Shown here: piece by piece, positions 11,936-23,465 of the stretch
How the letters are laid out: each line of letters opens with the position of its first letter
How positions within the stretch are numbered: the stretch's first letter is position 1
Source: Trichopria drosophilae
Lineage: Eukaryota > Arthropoda > Insecta > Hymenoptera > Diapriidae
Assembly (NCBI GenBank): GCA_030407085.1
Contig: CM059583.1
Coordinates: forward strand, 26,324,001 to 26,388,000
DNA length: 64,000 nucleotides
Direction of reading: 5' to 3'
Translations under genes and position numbers: made by a program
Notes under the pieces: model-generated
What the model saw: only the letters and a program-made list of their open reading frames with translations
What the model was told of the DNA's origin: nothing
The model's database searches: none

Positions 11936-13765
11936 AGCCAACACCCATGCAGGATTGGGCTGTCTTTTTATTTCTAGAATTTTTTGGAACATGTATAAAA
12001 CTCATGTCAGATATTAAACGTTTTCGGAATACAGGGTCTTTGTCTAAAATCTGAACATTGGATCAGTCAAATTTGAATCGTCTATTCCTTGAATATTCAG
12101 AAACAATAGTATTAGTCGAATTTTGACACTATTCTTATGTTCAGAAATATGGATTCCCAATTGTCATACATATGAGACATTTAAGTGTCTTACTCATGAG
12201 ACATAGCAATGTTTGCATTGTAGTCTGTACACTACAATGTTTGTGTGTTTTCTGTTTTGCACAAGAGTTATTAAGCATGTAGTAAGAAAGCTTCACGCGT
12301 CCTCTTTTCCATGTAATTCCCGGGACATATCATAATATTAAAACAGTACACGTTGGTCATTAATGAGTTAAGTTTCGGAAGTGTATAGTTTTTAATTGAT
12401 GTTTGAGATTTATTTGAGATAGAACAGCGTATTTGCATATAAATTTAAATAAATACCGAATATTAAGAGTTTACTAACAGTTTTTCATTACATATCCTTT
12501 CATTTTCCATCAATATCTGTCAAATACAACGAAAAAGAAAGTATTTTATCTTGCAGATATCGAAAAGGTCACTACATTATGCCTTACATGTCTTGGAATT
12601 TTAACGTCAAGCTTCAGAGAAGACCGCGGAAGTTGAAAAAGTTTGTGTGCTATGTAGGGTTCGGGGATGGAAGGGACTTGAGAACTTATAGAAATAAATT
12701 CAATTGCAAGAATAATTATCGGTGCTTATCCGCGATAAAGTAGGATATTCCTCCGCCGATAATCGTGACAGGTACCAATTACCTTCATAAATGAGAAACA
12801 TTCAATTCAATTTTCATAAATAAGAGCTATTCAAATGAGAAAGCGAGAATTCGAAGGATTGGAAAACTTCAAAGGGGGAATGGAGGGATAAAACGATAAG
12901 GACGAAAGGACGACGAAGTGGATAGCGAAAATGGAGAAGTTGAAATAAATTAATGAAGGAAGGAACTTATAAAAGGATCTACGAATAATAAATACGATAG
13001 TAATGAACGATGATGAAAAAAGTCGCTTACGTTGGTTCTAAGTCTCAATTTACGAGGAGATCATGTGTATGCAATTGCAGGTGTATAGATACCTTAAACT
13101 ACATTAATTTTACCTTTTAGAGAAATAATAATTAAGACTTGAAAAACCAAGTCACAATGATTTTTTGTTACGTTTGTATAAGGCTAAATCGGTTTTCAGT
13201 TTATTTCCTATTGGCAAATGTCTTCTGATTTAAATGTTAATTTCTGCATCAAATTCGAGTTTTATTTATTAATGTAATGTATTATTCAATATTTGTTCAT
13301 AAGACTATCATTAAACAATTCAATAAAGCTCTTATTCATATTATGCAAGTATATTTTCATGTTTGTAGTAATTTATTTTCTCATATGGGATTTAAAATCC
13401 GATTTTGCGCCCACATTTGCGGGAGTAAAATGGCATTTTACTTATAAACCAAAACTTCCGATTTTTTGTTATAAATTTATAAAAGATTTACTTCATTGCA
13501 ATGAAATAAAGTCAAAATGAAGTTTTTGATGTATTTGTTTACGGGGAGTCCCAGCCCCGTGGTACAGAGATAGTTTTGAAAAACACTTGTCGAGGAAGGA
13601 ATCGTATTAGTTGATTGAAAGTTATCAATTGCAGCCTAAAGCATGAAAAGATAATCTTCTTATATATGTTAATCTATTCGCGCAAGATGGTCTTATGGCG
13701 CAGAAAGTTTCGCGCGTTTTAGATTGGCTGTTCATCGAGAGTTGTGGGAATGTCATAGTATGAGT
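11936..13765. other. Unassigned sequence
   Basis: A purine-rich stretch at 12830-13000 contains many GAAGG/GGAAG strings. No RNA gene or supportable frame is seen. Confidence 0.4.
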
Positions 13766-13919
13766 AACAAGGTATATCAAAGCGCATGCCAGGGAATGGT
13801 TTTCTTGTCCTCAACCAATTGTAGAGTTCGAGAATGTGAATTTTATGTTTTCTCGAACTCGGCGATTGCTTATATTCACTAGTAGCCTACTGCGTATCCA
13901 GTATTTGGTATACCTTGTT
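13766..13919. mobile_element. MITE-like double hairpin, 154 bp
   Basis: The outer arms AACAAGGTATATCAAA (13766-13781) and TTTGGTATACCTTGTT (13904-13919) pair at nearly all positions. A perfect inner 11-bp stem, GAGTTCGAGAA (13824-13834) with TTCTCGAACTC (13850-13860), sits between them. Length and structure fit a miniature inverted-repeat element. Confidence 0.6.
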
Positions 13920-14429
13920 TCTTATATCATGCGGAATGCTATGTTCCTAAAATCGAGCAAGGTGCAATGCCAAATAAACGAGGAGACTATGTAATTTCGG
14001 TAGGTTACGTAGATCTTTCAATATATTTTCCGTGTAGATCTGCAACTTGTGCCTAATTGCTATAAAAGTGCGTGAAGATTTTTTTCTTTTCGAGTATCGT
14101 GTAGTATAAAAATCTGTCCTTGTCTAAGGTCTTATTTACATTACATCTTACTTTTAGCCAATTTTCTTACTTAATTCCAGATTTCAGTCGCATTTCTTGT
14201 ACTAATTGAAGTATTATCTTTTCTCAGTGTTCATCTCGTCTATCATGGAATAAAATTCCGATTTATAGTAAACTTTGTACATTTTTTACGTTTCGACCAC
14301 TTGTTGGTGTTGCAAGCATACACATTGTAAAGTAAATCGTCATAGAAACATCAAGCTCATTCCAAGTGCATAATAAGTATGGAAAGACTGTGATTAAGTC
14401 GGTAGAGAATAATCGAAAACAAAAACTGC

Positions 14430-15060
14430 TGAAAGAAAAATGACAGAAGGAGAAGAAGTGTAGAAATGCTTGGTCGACATGAAGCGAGAAGACGAATCAG
14501 AGTGGCGGTAGTTGAGGAGGGGGACTGGGGCAATGGGGCCGGGGGGAGGACGGCGGCGGGTTTTGGTGGCGGGGTGGTGATCTAAGCGATGCGACAGCGG
14601 GGAGTAAGCTGGATATATTGCCGGCTGAGAGCGCGCTGTTTTCAACCAATTATTTCTACTTGTGGTTGCATGACGGGTACGGGGCCGTATATATAGGCGG
14701 TTCGGGGGCGGCGGGAGGACGAACGGCGTATATACCAGAGAAAGAGGCGAGTTAATGCCATAAATACATCAGCGTTATGGATGCCAGCAATTATATGAGC
14801 CCCGACGAGGTGGAGCGCCGCGTCGGTATATATGATATGATCCCTCGACCGAATGCCTCACCTCGACTAACCTCACCCCGCCGACTGGTCCGGTTCTCAC
14901 GTTAGATCTCGGTTACCCGCTGCCAATCGAATTATTTCTATCTGTCCCCCCGACACTTGCGTACATGCCGATCGTGATCGACTGGCACGTCATGGATCGT
15001 CGGTAGCGCGATCCTTCGATCTCTGCTAGAAACGTGCGATTTAGCTCCGTTCGAGATCAT
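14430..15060. promoter_or_regulatory. GC-rich island with TATA-like sites
   Basis: This is one of the strongest GC rises in the window, with a G-rich run at 14516-14580 and dense CpG. TATATATAGG at 14688-14697 sits between GC-rich blocks like a core promoter, and a second TATATAC lies 40 bp on. The 83-aa proline-rich minus frame follows from the composition. The island could be a promoter, first exon or enhancer of an unseen gene. I cannot choose. Confidence 0.35.
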
Positions 15061-17888
15061 CGCGCCTTCTCTTCATTTTGTAGGGAAACTTGAGTGTATC
15101 TCAAGTCTCGGTGAAAGTGAACATGATATGTGCTCCATTTATATTCTACTTTATTGGACTGACGTTGCTGGCAAGCAGGATTTCGAAAACGGTTTTTACC
15201 GCTTAGTAACTCAGCTGATCTTTTAGCGTAATATTTGTATTTCATCTTATTTAACCAGTTTCGTATAACTATATTCTGTCCCGATCATAAGAATCATTTC
15301 AATCTGGGTACATTCCGATTGGAATTTAGGTGTTTTACACATGGAGTTTTACTTTTCGATACTTAACCCGTTAAGACCACAATTGTAGTTGTCGAAGTTT
15401 GTTAGCTCATAAAACTGTGGTAATGATTATCGAAATATCATATGCGACTATTTTTCGATATACTGTTTCCTTTGGAAGAGGTTTAAATGCCGAAAAACTA
15501 CAAAAATTTGTGAATTCTTTACATATAAGTTTTTAAAACAGCCCGGTTTTTGGGTCGTTGTTATTGTTACCTTTAATCAACTATCCTTTTTACATAAAAC
15601 CTTTTAAAAAATACAATTCAACCTCGAACTAAAACGTGGCAGGATGATAAAAAGTGATTTTGATATATCGAAACCAATATGGCGTCCAAAATGACCCATT
15701 AGCCGGTAAACAATAATGATCACATTTTTTCGTAAAATTGACGATATTCTAATAAAAAATCATTTATTGAATGAATTCGAACCATCTTTAACACTTTCAG
15801 TTTCATAATGAAATCAGTGTGCCTGCCATCTGTTTCGACGCCATTTTTTTATATTTCTCCAATGCAAACCAAAGATATTTGTTTGATTATCAAAGAAATA
15901 CAATTATTTCTTACACAACTACTGCACAGAATATACGACAAATACGAGGATGGTTTTCTAACATAATTATCACGTTTTCTAATAGTCTAAACACCATTTT
16001 GTACTCCGTTTTCACTTACAATGAGACAAATCGACCGTGTTGAAATCTGTTTGGTTCTCGTACGATGCGAATTAGTGATTATTGAGTGGGCGACCTCTCT
16101 GTACCCGTCGATACCTTGGCAGGTTCTATTTTAATTGAAGGCTTCTGGAAGATGGACGACACAAAACCGAAAAACGAAAAACTTGGTCGTTAGACACGGA
16201 ACTCTATACAAGGAGAAAAGTTTAAGAAAGTCGTATCATTAAGCTGTATCATAGGAGACAATTTATATTGGCTTTTCGCACTGCGTTTTTCTTAGTTTGA
16301 TATGACAGTCGTCTCAAAACAATACAAAAGCAGTCTCAATGTTTACACGCGACTCATCATTATTTCCAATGACCCGGGAGTAATACTTGTAACATGATTT
16401 GGAACGACAGTACGCTTCCAATCTGAGCCACCGTTGTCTCTAATTTGGCGCTACTGTACTACTGTAGGCAATACCATTGTTCTATTAAACTTCTCGCAGT
16501 GTATACCCAGTTTGTTTAATTCTGTCCCTTCCGGTTTTTGTTATCTTTGTCTTTCACATACAGTGATACATTTGAATACAAAGAAACAACGAGAACCGGA
16601 AGGACAGAATCAAGGCAGCTAGGTGTAAGAGCAATTTCAAACCAAATTCTCAACCGCAAGGAGGCGATAAGTGATCTGTCCTTAGTAACCATGAAACACC
16701 AAACTTGACTACTTGCCAACGGACCTCAACTGGCTTTTTGTGTTTAAAAAATATGCAAACCAAAAATTATTTGTATTAGCAGATTTTGCCATTACCAACT
16801 TGTCTCAGCGCTCGGCTGCGGCCGATTTACGCAAGGTACCGCATTCGATCTGCATTGGCGCAGGAAAATCGCAGAAAACCTGTACCAGGTTCCATTATGA
16901 GAATTCACAATGTTTATCCGTTGTATTACCAACATTTTGTCTACAACAGGAATAGTATATTTCGTTACAAGTGCGGGAACGGCGATTTACTGCACGACTT
17001 CCTTGCAAAGACAGGCCCCACACTAAAAAAGGTGCGGGAAATTACCGCGTAATATTAGGAAAAATAATTACTTTTTGATATAATCGATGTAATATGAATA
17101 AAAATATTCGAGATGTAATGCACAGCCATTTTGCTCGAATGAAGGTGACGAAGATTTTGACAATCCCTGTAATTTTGTAATGTTCCTAATTTGAGTAGTT
17201 ATATTTTATAGATATTTAATGTAAGATATAAAGTAAGGTTAAGGGTATGTTGGTATTTTTTAAAATATACTTGTAAAATAAAATACAATTTCTTTAATAA
17301 TTTAGAGAAAATTATTCATACCTCGATACTAACAGAACAGGATTGATTTGTTAGGAGTTCGGCTTCAAATTACATATTGAGTTGTCGAGCACACCCACGC
17401 GAACCTTGGTGAAAGCTTGGTCAAGTGGCGCGTGGAGGTATTATTACTACCCAATTATAATCTTCACACGCGAACACCCTCCAGAAAAGGAATATTTTAA
17501 ATACTATTCCCGAATGAATAGCGGGAGTTTTATTAACGTGTAATTAATTGAAAAATTAAATATCATATTTAAATTGTATAACTATTAAAAATTGCCTCAA
17601 AAGATATAAAAATAGTAAAAAAAATAATTTGTATTTCGTGGTTAAAAATGCGATTAAATTTTAATTAAACATTTTGTGAAAGAATGAGAATAAAGAATAG
17701 GTCATGATAGATTCACTAAATCTACGAATGTATGAAGAATGACAAATGGTTCACAAATTATTCATCTTAATTAAAGACATTTTATTAATACTAATGGAAT
17801 TAAAATTAATTTTATTAACGGAAGTAAAAGTATACTTAGATTTCAGGTTAGAATATGATAGTCTCAAATCAAACAATAATTACTCCGT
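15061..17888. other. Unassigned sequence
   Basis: Frames of 60-90 aa at 15.8-17.05 kb overlap in several frames and show no domain. A TTAACCCGTTAAGACC string at 15366-15381 looks like a solitary piggyBac-type end, with no partner found. Confidence 0.4.
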
Positions 17889-17892
17889 TTAA

Positions 17893-18532
17893 CCCATTGA
17901 GTCCGACATCTGAGGGGATATAATAATTATTTCAGTTTTTTTAAATTTAAGATAGCGGGTCCAATATGGCAAAAAACATTTCAAAAATTTGACGAAAGTC
18001 GCTATCTTTTGTACAACGTTGGACTACTCAAATATAGGTTTCTCAAAATTTTAAACATTTTTCTAAACCTCGGGATATAGATATTCACGAAATTTTTGAA
18101 ATTTTGTCTTACATATTGCATCCATCATTTTGAATGTTGATAAACTGACATCAGTTTCGTAATCAACGACCCCGAAAATCACCGAGTATTCAATTTCATG
18201 AACTTTACTTTAGTTTTTAAAATATTGTCCGCCATACTGGAATCGTCATTTTGAATTCAAAAAATAAATATCGAATTCGGAATCAGCGGCTTCGAAAAGA
18301 TAAGTAGCAATAATTAACAGTGAAATTTAATTGCCGACTTCTTCGGAATTTAACTAATCATACAAAAGTGACGTTTTTAAGCTTCAATTTGCTTGTAACG
18401 AAAACAAATAACTAAAATGATCAAAGGACGCTAATGTTGACAAATATAAACCGTTATTACTTTAAAAATGAAAAATAAGGTCACCAAAATAAGAAGGCTG
18501 GAAAAGACGCCACTATAGTGGGACTCCCAGGG
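17893..18532. mobile_element. Candidate TTAA-flanked piggyBac-like non-autonomous element
   Basis: TTAA at 17889-17892 and 18533-18536 flank a 640-bp stretch. Its ends are CCCATTGAGTCCGAC and, on the minus strand, CCCTGGGAGTCCCAC, which match at 11 of 15 positions. Inside are two monomers of the ~120-bp satellite in opposite orientation (about 17925-18010 forward, 18090-18300 reverse). No transposase frame is present. The terminal match is short, so this remains a candidate. Confidence 0.45.
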
Positions 18533-19199
18533 TTAACAGATTTTAGATATTCACTTACTTGAAACAAAGAACATTGTTTTCAAATACAAGTAATAAGTTT
18601 AACCCATCGAGTGGTCGAGGTTAAGTAGATCTATTTTTAATTAAAGAATACGGATTTTTTAAATAAACAATTTATATAGAAAGTAGAAGTAATAATTCAT
18701 AGCATCAGCATGCGACGTTAATTTCAGCATTGACGGTAATACCTTAACTAAACGATTAACTAAATTTAATATACTATGAAGTTGCTTGTTCTCGTACCAT
18801 ATGGCGGCACTAAAACTGTTTATTTAGATATTTAATTTCCTATTTGACGATATTGTTACTTTTTAAATTTATTCCGGTCAAATGTTTTCTTGCATTGTTG
18901 TTGTTGAAACACATTAACCCTTTGAAGCACGGTGTCCTTTTTGTAATTCATTTTCATTATTTGTGGGTTGATTAAAATTGAACTTTAGTGCAAATCTTTT
19001 AAATCATTACTTCGATAGTATAATTATCAATGTAACAAAAATTAATATTTATTTATAATTATTATGTTAAATTGTTTATAATGACGAAGAATATGTAAAA
19101 ATGACCTGTGTTTTACAAAGAATGTATGCTGATAAGAATGGGTCGTTGAAAGAAGACGAAACTGTGTACTCGTGGGTTTTGAGGGTCGTTCATTAGGAA

Positions 19200-19690
19200 G
19201 CTAGCCTCAAACTTTGAAAAAAAAATGGTAATCCAAGATGGCCGACCGAAATTTAAAAAATTCCTTGATCTAGGTGAAACTGGGCATTGGGGTTTTCAGA
19301 GGTTGTCAAGCAAATTGATAGTTCATATTTCATAGTTCGAACAAGTAACTATTTATATTTTTGTCGCCATATTGATTATGACACTTTGAATTTTAAAAAT
19401 CTGAGGCCAGCCTCGCAATCAGCGATTCCGAAACCTCATAATACCCAGTTTAACCTCGATCAAGTCACCTTTTATAAATTTGATCCACCGTCTTGAGTTT
19501 TTAAAATCTGTATTTAGATTCATGGAAAATCCCCGAGTACCCACTTTCAGCTTGACACGATAACTATTTACGGATTTGGTCCGCCATGTTAGATTCATTA
19601 TCTTGAATTTTGAAAATCAGAGGACGGATTCGTGATCAGCGACTCCGAAAATCCTGGAGTAATAATTTTCAGCTATTTTCTGGGTAAAGA
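19200..19690 (-). repeat. ~120-bp satellite, decayed reverse-orientation copies
   Basis: The strings caatcagcgattccgaaacc, gatttggtccgccatg and gtgatcagcgactccgaaaa are complements of the array consensus at 49.4-51 kb. Several degenerate monomers stand in tandem. Confidence 0.6.
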
Positions 19691-20039
19691 AAAATGTACA
19701 TATATATTAATATTTATTTTTCACAATTTTCAAAATGCTGGCATTTTGCCTTTTTGAATGTTCGTTATTATAGCGTTATATATTGTTCTGAAGTTTCCGT
19801 CTATTTGAAACCTTCATTGGAGTTTTTTTAATTTATTTACTTTTTTCCGAATCTTCCAAGGTAAGCGTAATAATATTGTAAATTCTACTCAATAATATGT
19901 TTGTTTCTTTTTCATTACAAAATGCATTCCTAATCTACAATTCGTATCACGTATAGGATTTCCCCGCTGTTATTATTATTTAATCGTCGGAACCACCCTT
20001 TTGCTTAAATGTTTGCAAATATAATTTAAACGTAAGATT

Positions 20040-20235
20040 TGCGAGGGCTGCAGATGGTCTTCATAGATGGCGCCAAGTACAGCAGTGGTCATGAGTCAAT
20101 TTCCGCCAGACAAACAATATTTTCGGAACGTAAACAGTCAACGTGGTTCGTCTGACCAACAGCAAGCTGCTGCTTGAAAATGAAATCGAAAAATTGTTCA
20201 CCGGACGGGGATCGAACTCACGACCTACTATTTAT
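20040..20235 (-). repeat. SINE-like fragment with pol III B box
   Basis: On the minus strand GAGTTCGATCCCC (complement of 20208-20220) matches the tRNA B box, preceded by GTAGGTCGT. An A box is not recognisable, so this is at most a truncated or decayed tRNA-derived SINE. Confidence 0.35.
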
Positions 20236-20559
20236 TAATTTTCATTAATTTTTTTTATTAAAAAACTTTAGTTAAATTTAAAGAAAAAACAGTATTTAAC
20301 TAATACAATATCAATAATCCCAATTTTATTTGTTACCAGTAACAATTTCGATTGACCGATCACAATCTAAAAAAAACGCGCTGCATATATAAGCGCCTGC
20401 TTATAGATAACAAAAAATCGACTTTGTGTGGTTGATATGATTGTTACCGGAGGTCATAATACCTTTGTCTGTTTCAAATGAAAAATATTTGCCTCCTTCA
20501 TATTACTAATAATATATTTGTTATTAAAAAATAAAGTTACAAAATAAGTTTTGTTCGTA

Positions 20560-20750
20560 TAAATCAAGAAATTTCCCAGTTTATTTACGGAATTTGATGT
20601 TAGATTCAAAATCAACGACCCAGAAAACCCCCAGTAACAAATTTAATCCAAGTAGTGTTATATCTTGAACCATACTGCATCTGCCATCTCGTATTTCGAA
20701 AAACTAATCTTAGAATCGTAATCAGCGATTTCTAAACCTATGAATAACTC
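20560..20750 (-). repeat. ~120-bp satellite, reverse-orientation monomers
   Basis: The strings aaatcaacgacccagaaaac and cgtaatcagcgatttctaaa are the complement of the satellite start. About 1.5 diverged monomers. Confidence 0.5.
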
Positions 20751-21479
20751 TTTTCAAATGGATAGAAAGAAAAATCCCTGACTGAAAGGGTTAACCTAGT
20801 CTACCGTAACTTAGCCTAACTAACCTAGACTTCTAATTTTTCCTTTTAAATAATGTTTTAATATTTCACATTTGATTCGTTAAAAAAGTGCAAAAATTAT
20901 GACAAGCATATTTATAAAACTGAACTAGGCTAAATATCTGTTAATAAATATGTGCTAAATATATGTACCCTATAGATTCATAGTTAGCAGATCTGGAACT
21001 AGAAGTCGTTATTAATATATTGCATTTGGCATATTTTTATAATGCGTCTTTCCTCCAAGGACTTGTTACTTTCATGCTAGGGTCTGAGAAAGAATGTAAC
21101 AAATGGAGAGTTCGCGAAAAATTCCTATTATGGACTAACTAGCTATTATTGACCCGTTAACGTCAAAAGTGCACATTCCGCCTGGTACGACTTTCGTCGC
21201 TTGTTTCGTTGCAAAATAATTGAAGTATTTATTTGTAAAGTAGCTTACCAACTATTTTCAAGGGTGCTCTTCGGAATGGCTTGGTCAAAATTTATAAAAA
21301 AATTAATGTTTACACTAAATAATGCCAAAAATATCTGAAAAAACATCAATTTTCTGAAGTATTTTTTTTTAATTTGAAATTTATACGGGAAAACGGACGA
21401 TAGGCGAATGGAAATGTACATGAAAAGTGCATTGTCTGTACTGAAAAGATATGACAATAGAATTGGTTTATTTCATCAT

Positions 21480-21720
21480 AGAAAGTCCAAAATGGCGACT
21501 TTTTTGAAGATAGATTTCGAACGTTTTCGGAGATCGGATTTTAAGGGAATTCTTTCACGTTTTCAAACAAGTAAAATTATTTTATAGGTTTTTGGGGTCG
21601 CTGATTACGAATCCAAGCTCAAAATTATGAAATTCAAAATGGCGGATCTAATATGGTGGACAAATATATCTGGATCAGGATGGATCTTGGTAGTCGGGGG
21701 TTATTAATTTTATAGATATG
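21480..21720 (+). repeat. ~120-bp satellite, forward monomers
   Basis: It contains ggggtcgctgattacgaatc followed by ttcaaaatggcggatctaat and atggtggacaaat, one clear monomer plus a partial one. Confidence 0.65.
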
Positions 21721-22519
21721 AATAAACAAAGGTTACAAAAATAAAATAACTCTAAAAACAATTAAAAAAAACAGAAAAAACAAACAACAATTTTAAAGCA
21801 AGAAAAAACAACAAAAAATAAATAAAAAACGGGTTAATTTTTTATTCAAATTTTATTTGCAATTTGATGATATTTGCTTTCAAGCATAGCGAAAACAAAA
21901 CTTTTCCGTCGTAATGTTGTAATGCTAGCATCTAAAATTTTGTCACTTTCCTCCTCGGTCTCCCCTACACAAAAATGACTTAATACAGAAGCCGTCATAT
22001 TGAATTATTTTAATTAATCATATCATCATCGTTCTAAAAGCTGAGTTTCGACATATTCATATCCGCAAGAAAATGTCATTTTTTGCTTAACATATTTACT
22101 TCGAACCTTATGAGAAGGTTAATTAAGGTTGCAGTAAGATTATCAACCTTAAGTCAAGCTTATTTAACTTTACTGCAAGGTTTGATGCTGTTAGGGTTCT
22201 TAGTAAATATATTTCATTAAAAGAAGTAAATTTTTGTCAGTGTTATAATTTTCATATTTTGTTTTCGTGATACAAAACGGAAGAAGGCTTAAACCCTCAG
22301 GATTCGGTGAGGTCAGACACGAATGATGCAGTTGCTTCGCCCTAGATGCGTCAAATTCTACTTTAAGCACGGTGTGTAAAATATGAGTTGCACATTTTCT
22401 GCACAAAAAAAAGATTTATATTGTCATTGCAATTTAAGCTACAATTCTATTATATAAACAGGATAGATGCGATCGATTGTTAAATTCAGGCTTTTTAAAA
22501 ACTCTGGGCGGAACATTTG
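21721..22519. other. AT-rich unassigned sequence
   Basis: Poly-A-rich tract at 21720-21830, with GGGTTAA at 21831-21837. No supportable feature. Confidence 0.4.
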
Positions 22520-22900
22520 TAAACGTCTCCTCCTCGATTAAATGTCGCAAGAAACGAAAGAGCTGGCGCACGAAAAGGTCTCTCGCTCTAATTAGAGTTC
22601 ACTATCGACTCGAATCGTTCGCGTTTCCACGGAATCGTGAATCTATACGGTAACATATATCCAGGAGCCACCTGTAAGTGTATATATATGCGCGAGCGCG
22701 ACTATGAAAAGCGTGTCCCCGTAGATAATGCTGATAATGAAAGACAGCGGTGCCGTCCTGATTTAATTGGGACTCCTGAGAATTAAACGGAGACCGGAGA
22801 AATCAGAGGAGAAAAAGGGAGAAGGCGAAGCTGAACGAGAGAGAACCACAGGACCAAAAGAGAAATACACAAAAAGGCAATCCAGAGAAAAAGAAACTCC
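22520..22900. promoter_or_regulatory. GC-richer island with purine-rich downstream part
   Basis: CpG-bearing sequence (gcgcgagcgcg at 22691-22701) preceded by a TATATATAT run, then a GA-rich stretch to about 22920. It looks like a promoter or enhancer island. No frame is supported. Confidence 0.3.
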
Positions 22901-23204
22901 GAAAAGAGATAAAGAGATTAGACTATAATTACTATCTTATTTCCGCATTCGCGTTTAAAATTATAAATATTTAAATACGTGAAAAAAATATAAAAACATC
23001 CCGTGTTGAAGCAATAAAAAATTAACTCGAAGAAATAAAATCCTGATCTCATTTTTCATGTGTACACAGAAATTTGGAGTCGACTGACGTGACTTTTTTT
23101 CGTTACTTGTGAAAAACGTATTCTGACATCGTGGATTTATTTTCATACTTACATATATTCATTAGTAATCTTTTTAGCCGTACAGAAAGAGCTGAAAATC
23201 CCTA

Positions 23205-23465
23205 TACAGTAGAGATCCGCTATATTTACCCGCTCGGTTCCTCCCCTTCCTCTTCCATCTCATCATATTTACCAAAAGAAGGGGAGCGCCGCTTCTCACA
23301 CTCCTCTTAGAAGCGTTATGTTCGTGATGACACTGCAGGCTCTTTCTGAGGCCCCAGCCCGCAAGATGGGGGAAGATGAGAACGGTGATAGGTAAGTATA
23401 ATGAGACGAAACCGGGCAAATTTGATGGGACATAAATGTAGCGAGACGCAATTATATCGGGACTT
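23205..23465 (+). repeat. Dispersed repeat family B, copy 1
   Basis: It is clearly homologous to 43902-44137. Shared strings include aaaagaaggggagc, gttatgttcgtga, gaggccccagcccgcaag and gacgcaattatat. The right end holds four ~16-bp motif units (AAATNTAGCGNGACG type). No tRNA or coding signature is seen, so the family is unknown to me and probably a non-autonomous transposon. Confidence 0.65.

Larger units (their letters stand above)
18914..20794. mobile_element. Weak candidate for a second TTAA-flanked element
   Basis: TTAA-CCCTTTGAAG starts at 18914 and, inverted, CTGAAAGGG-TTAA ends at 20794. Only about eight terminal bases agree. The stretch includes reverse-orientation satellite monomers and a SINE-like B box. 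No coding capacity. Confidence 0.2.

Noticed and set aside
11703..12005. 100-aa minus-strand frame with repeating Leu-Asp-Thr-Ser-Ser motif
   Set aside because: The amino-acid repeat is the translation of the TGTCC minisatellite.
21151..21837. Further TTAA element between CCCGTTAACG at 21151 and GGGTTAA at 21831
   Set aside because: The left flank reads TTGA rather than TTAA, and only six terminal bases agree.
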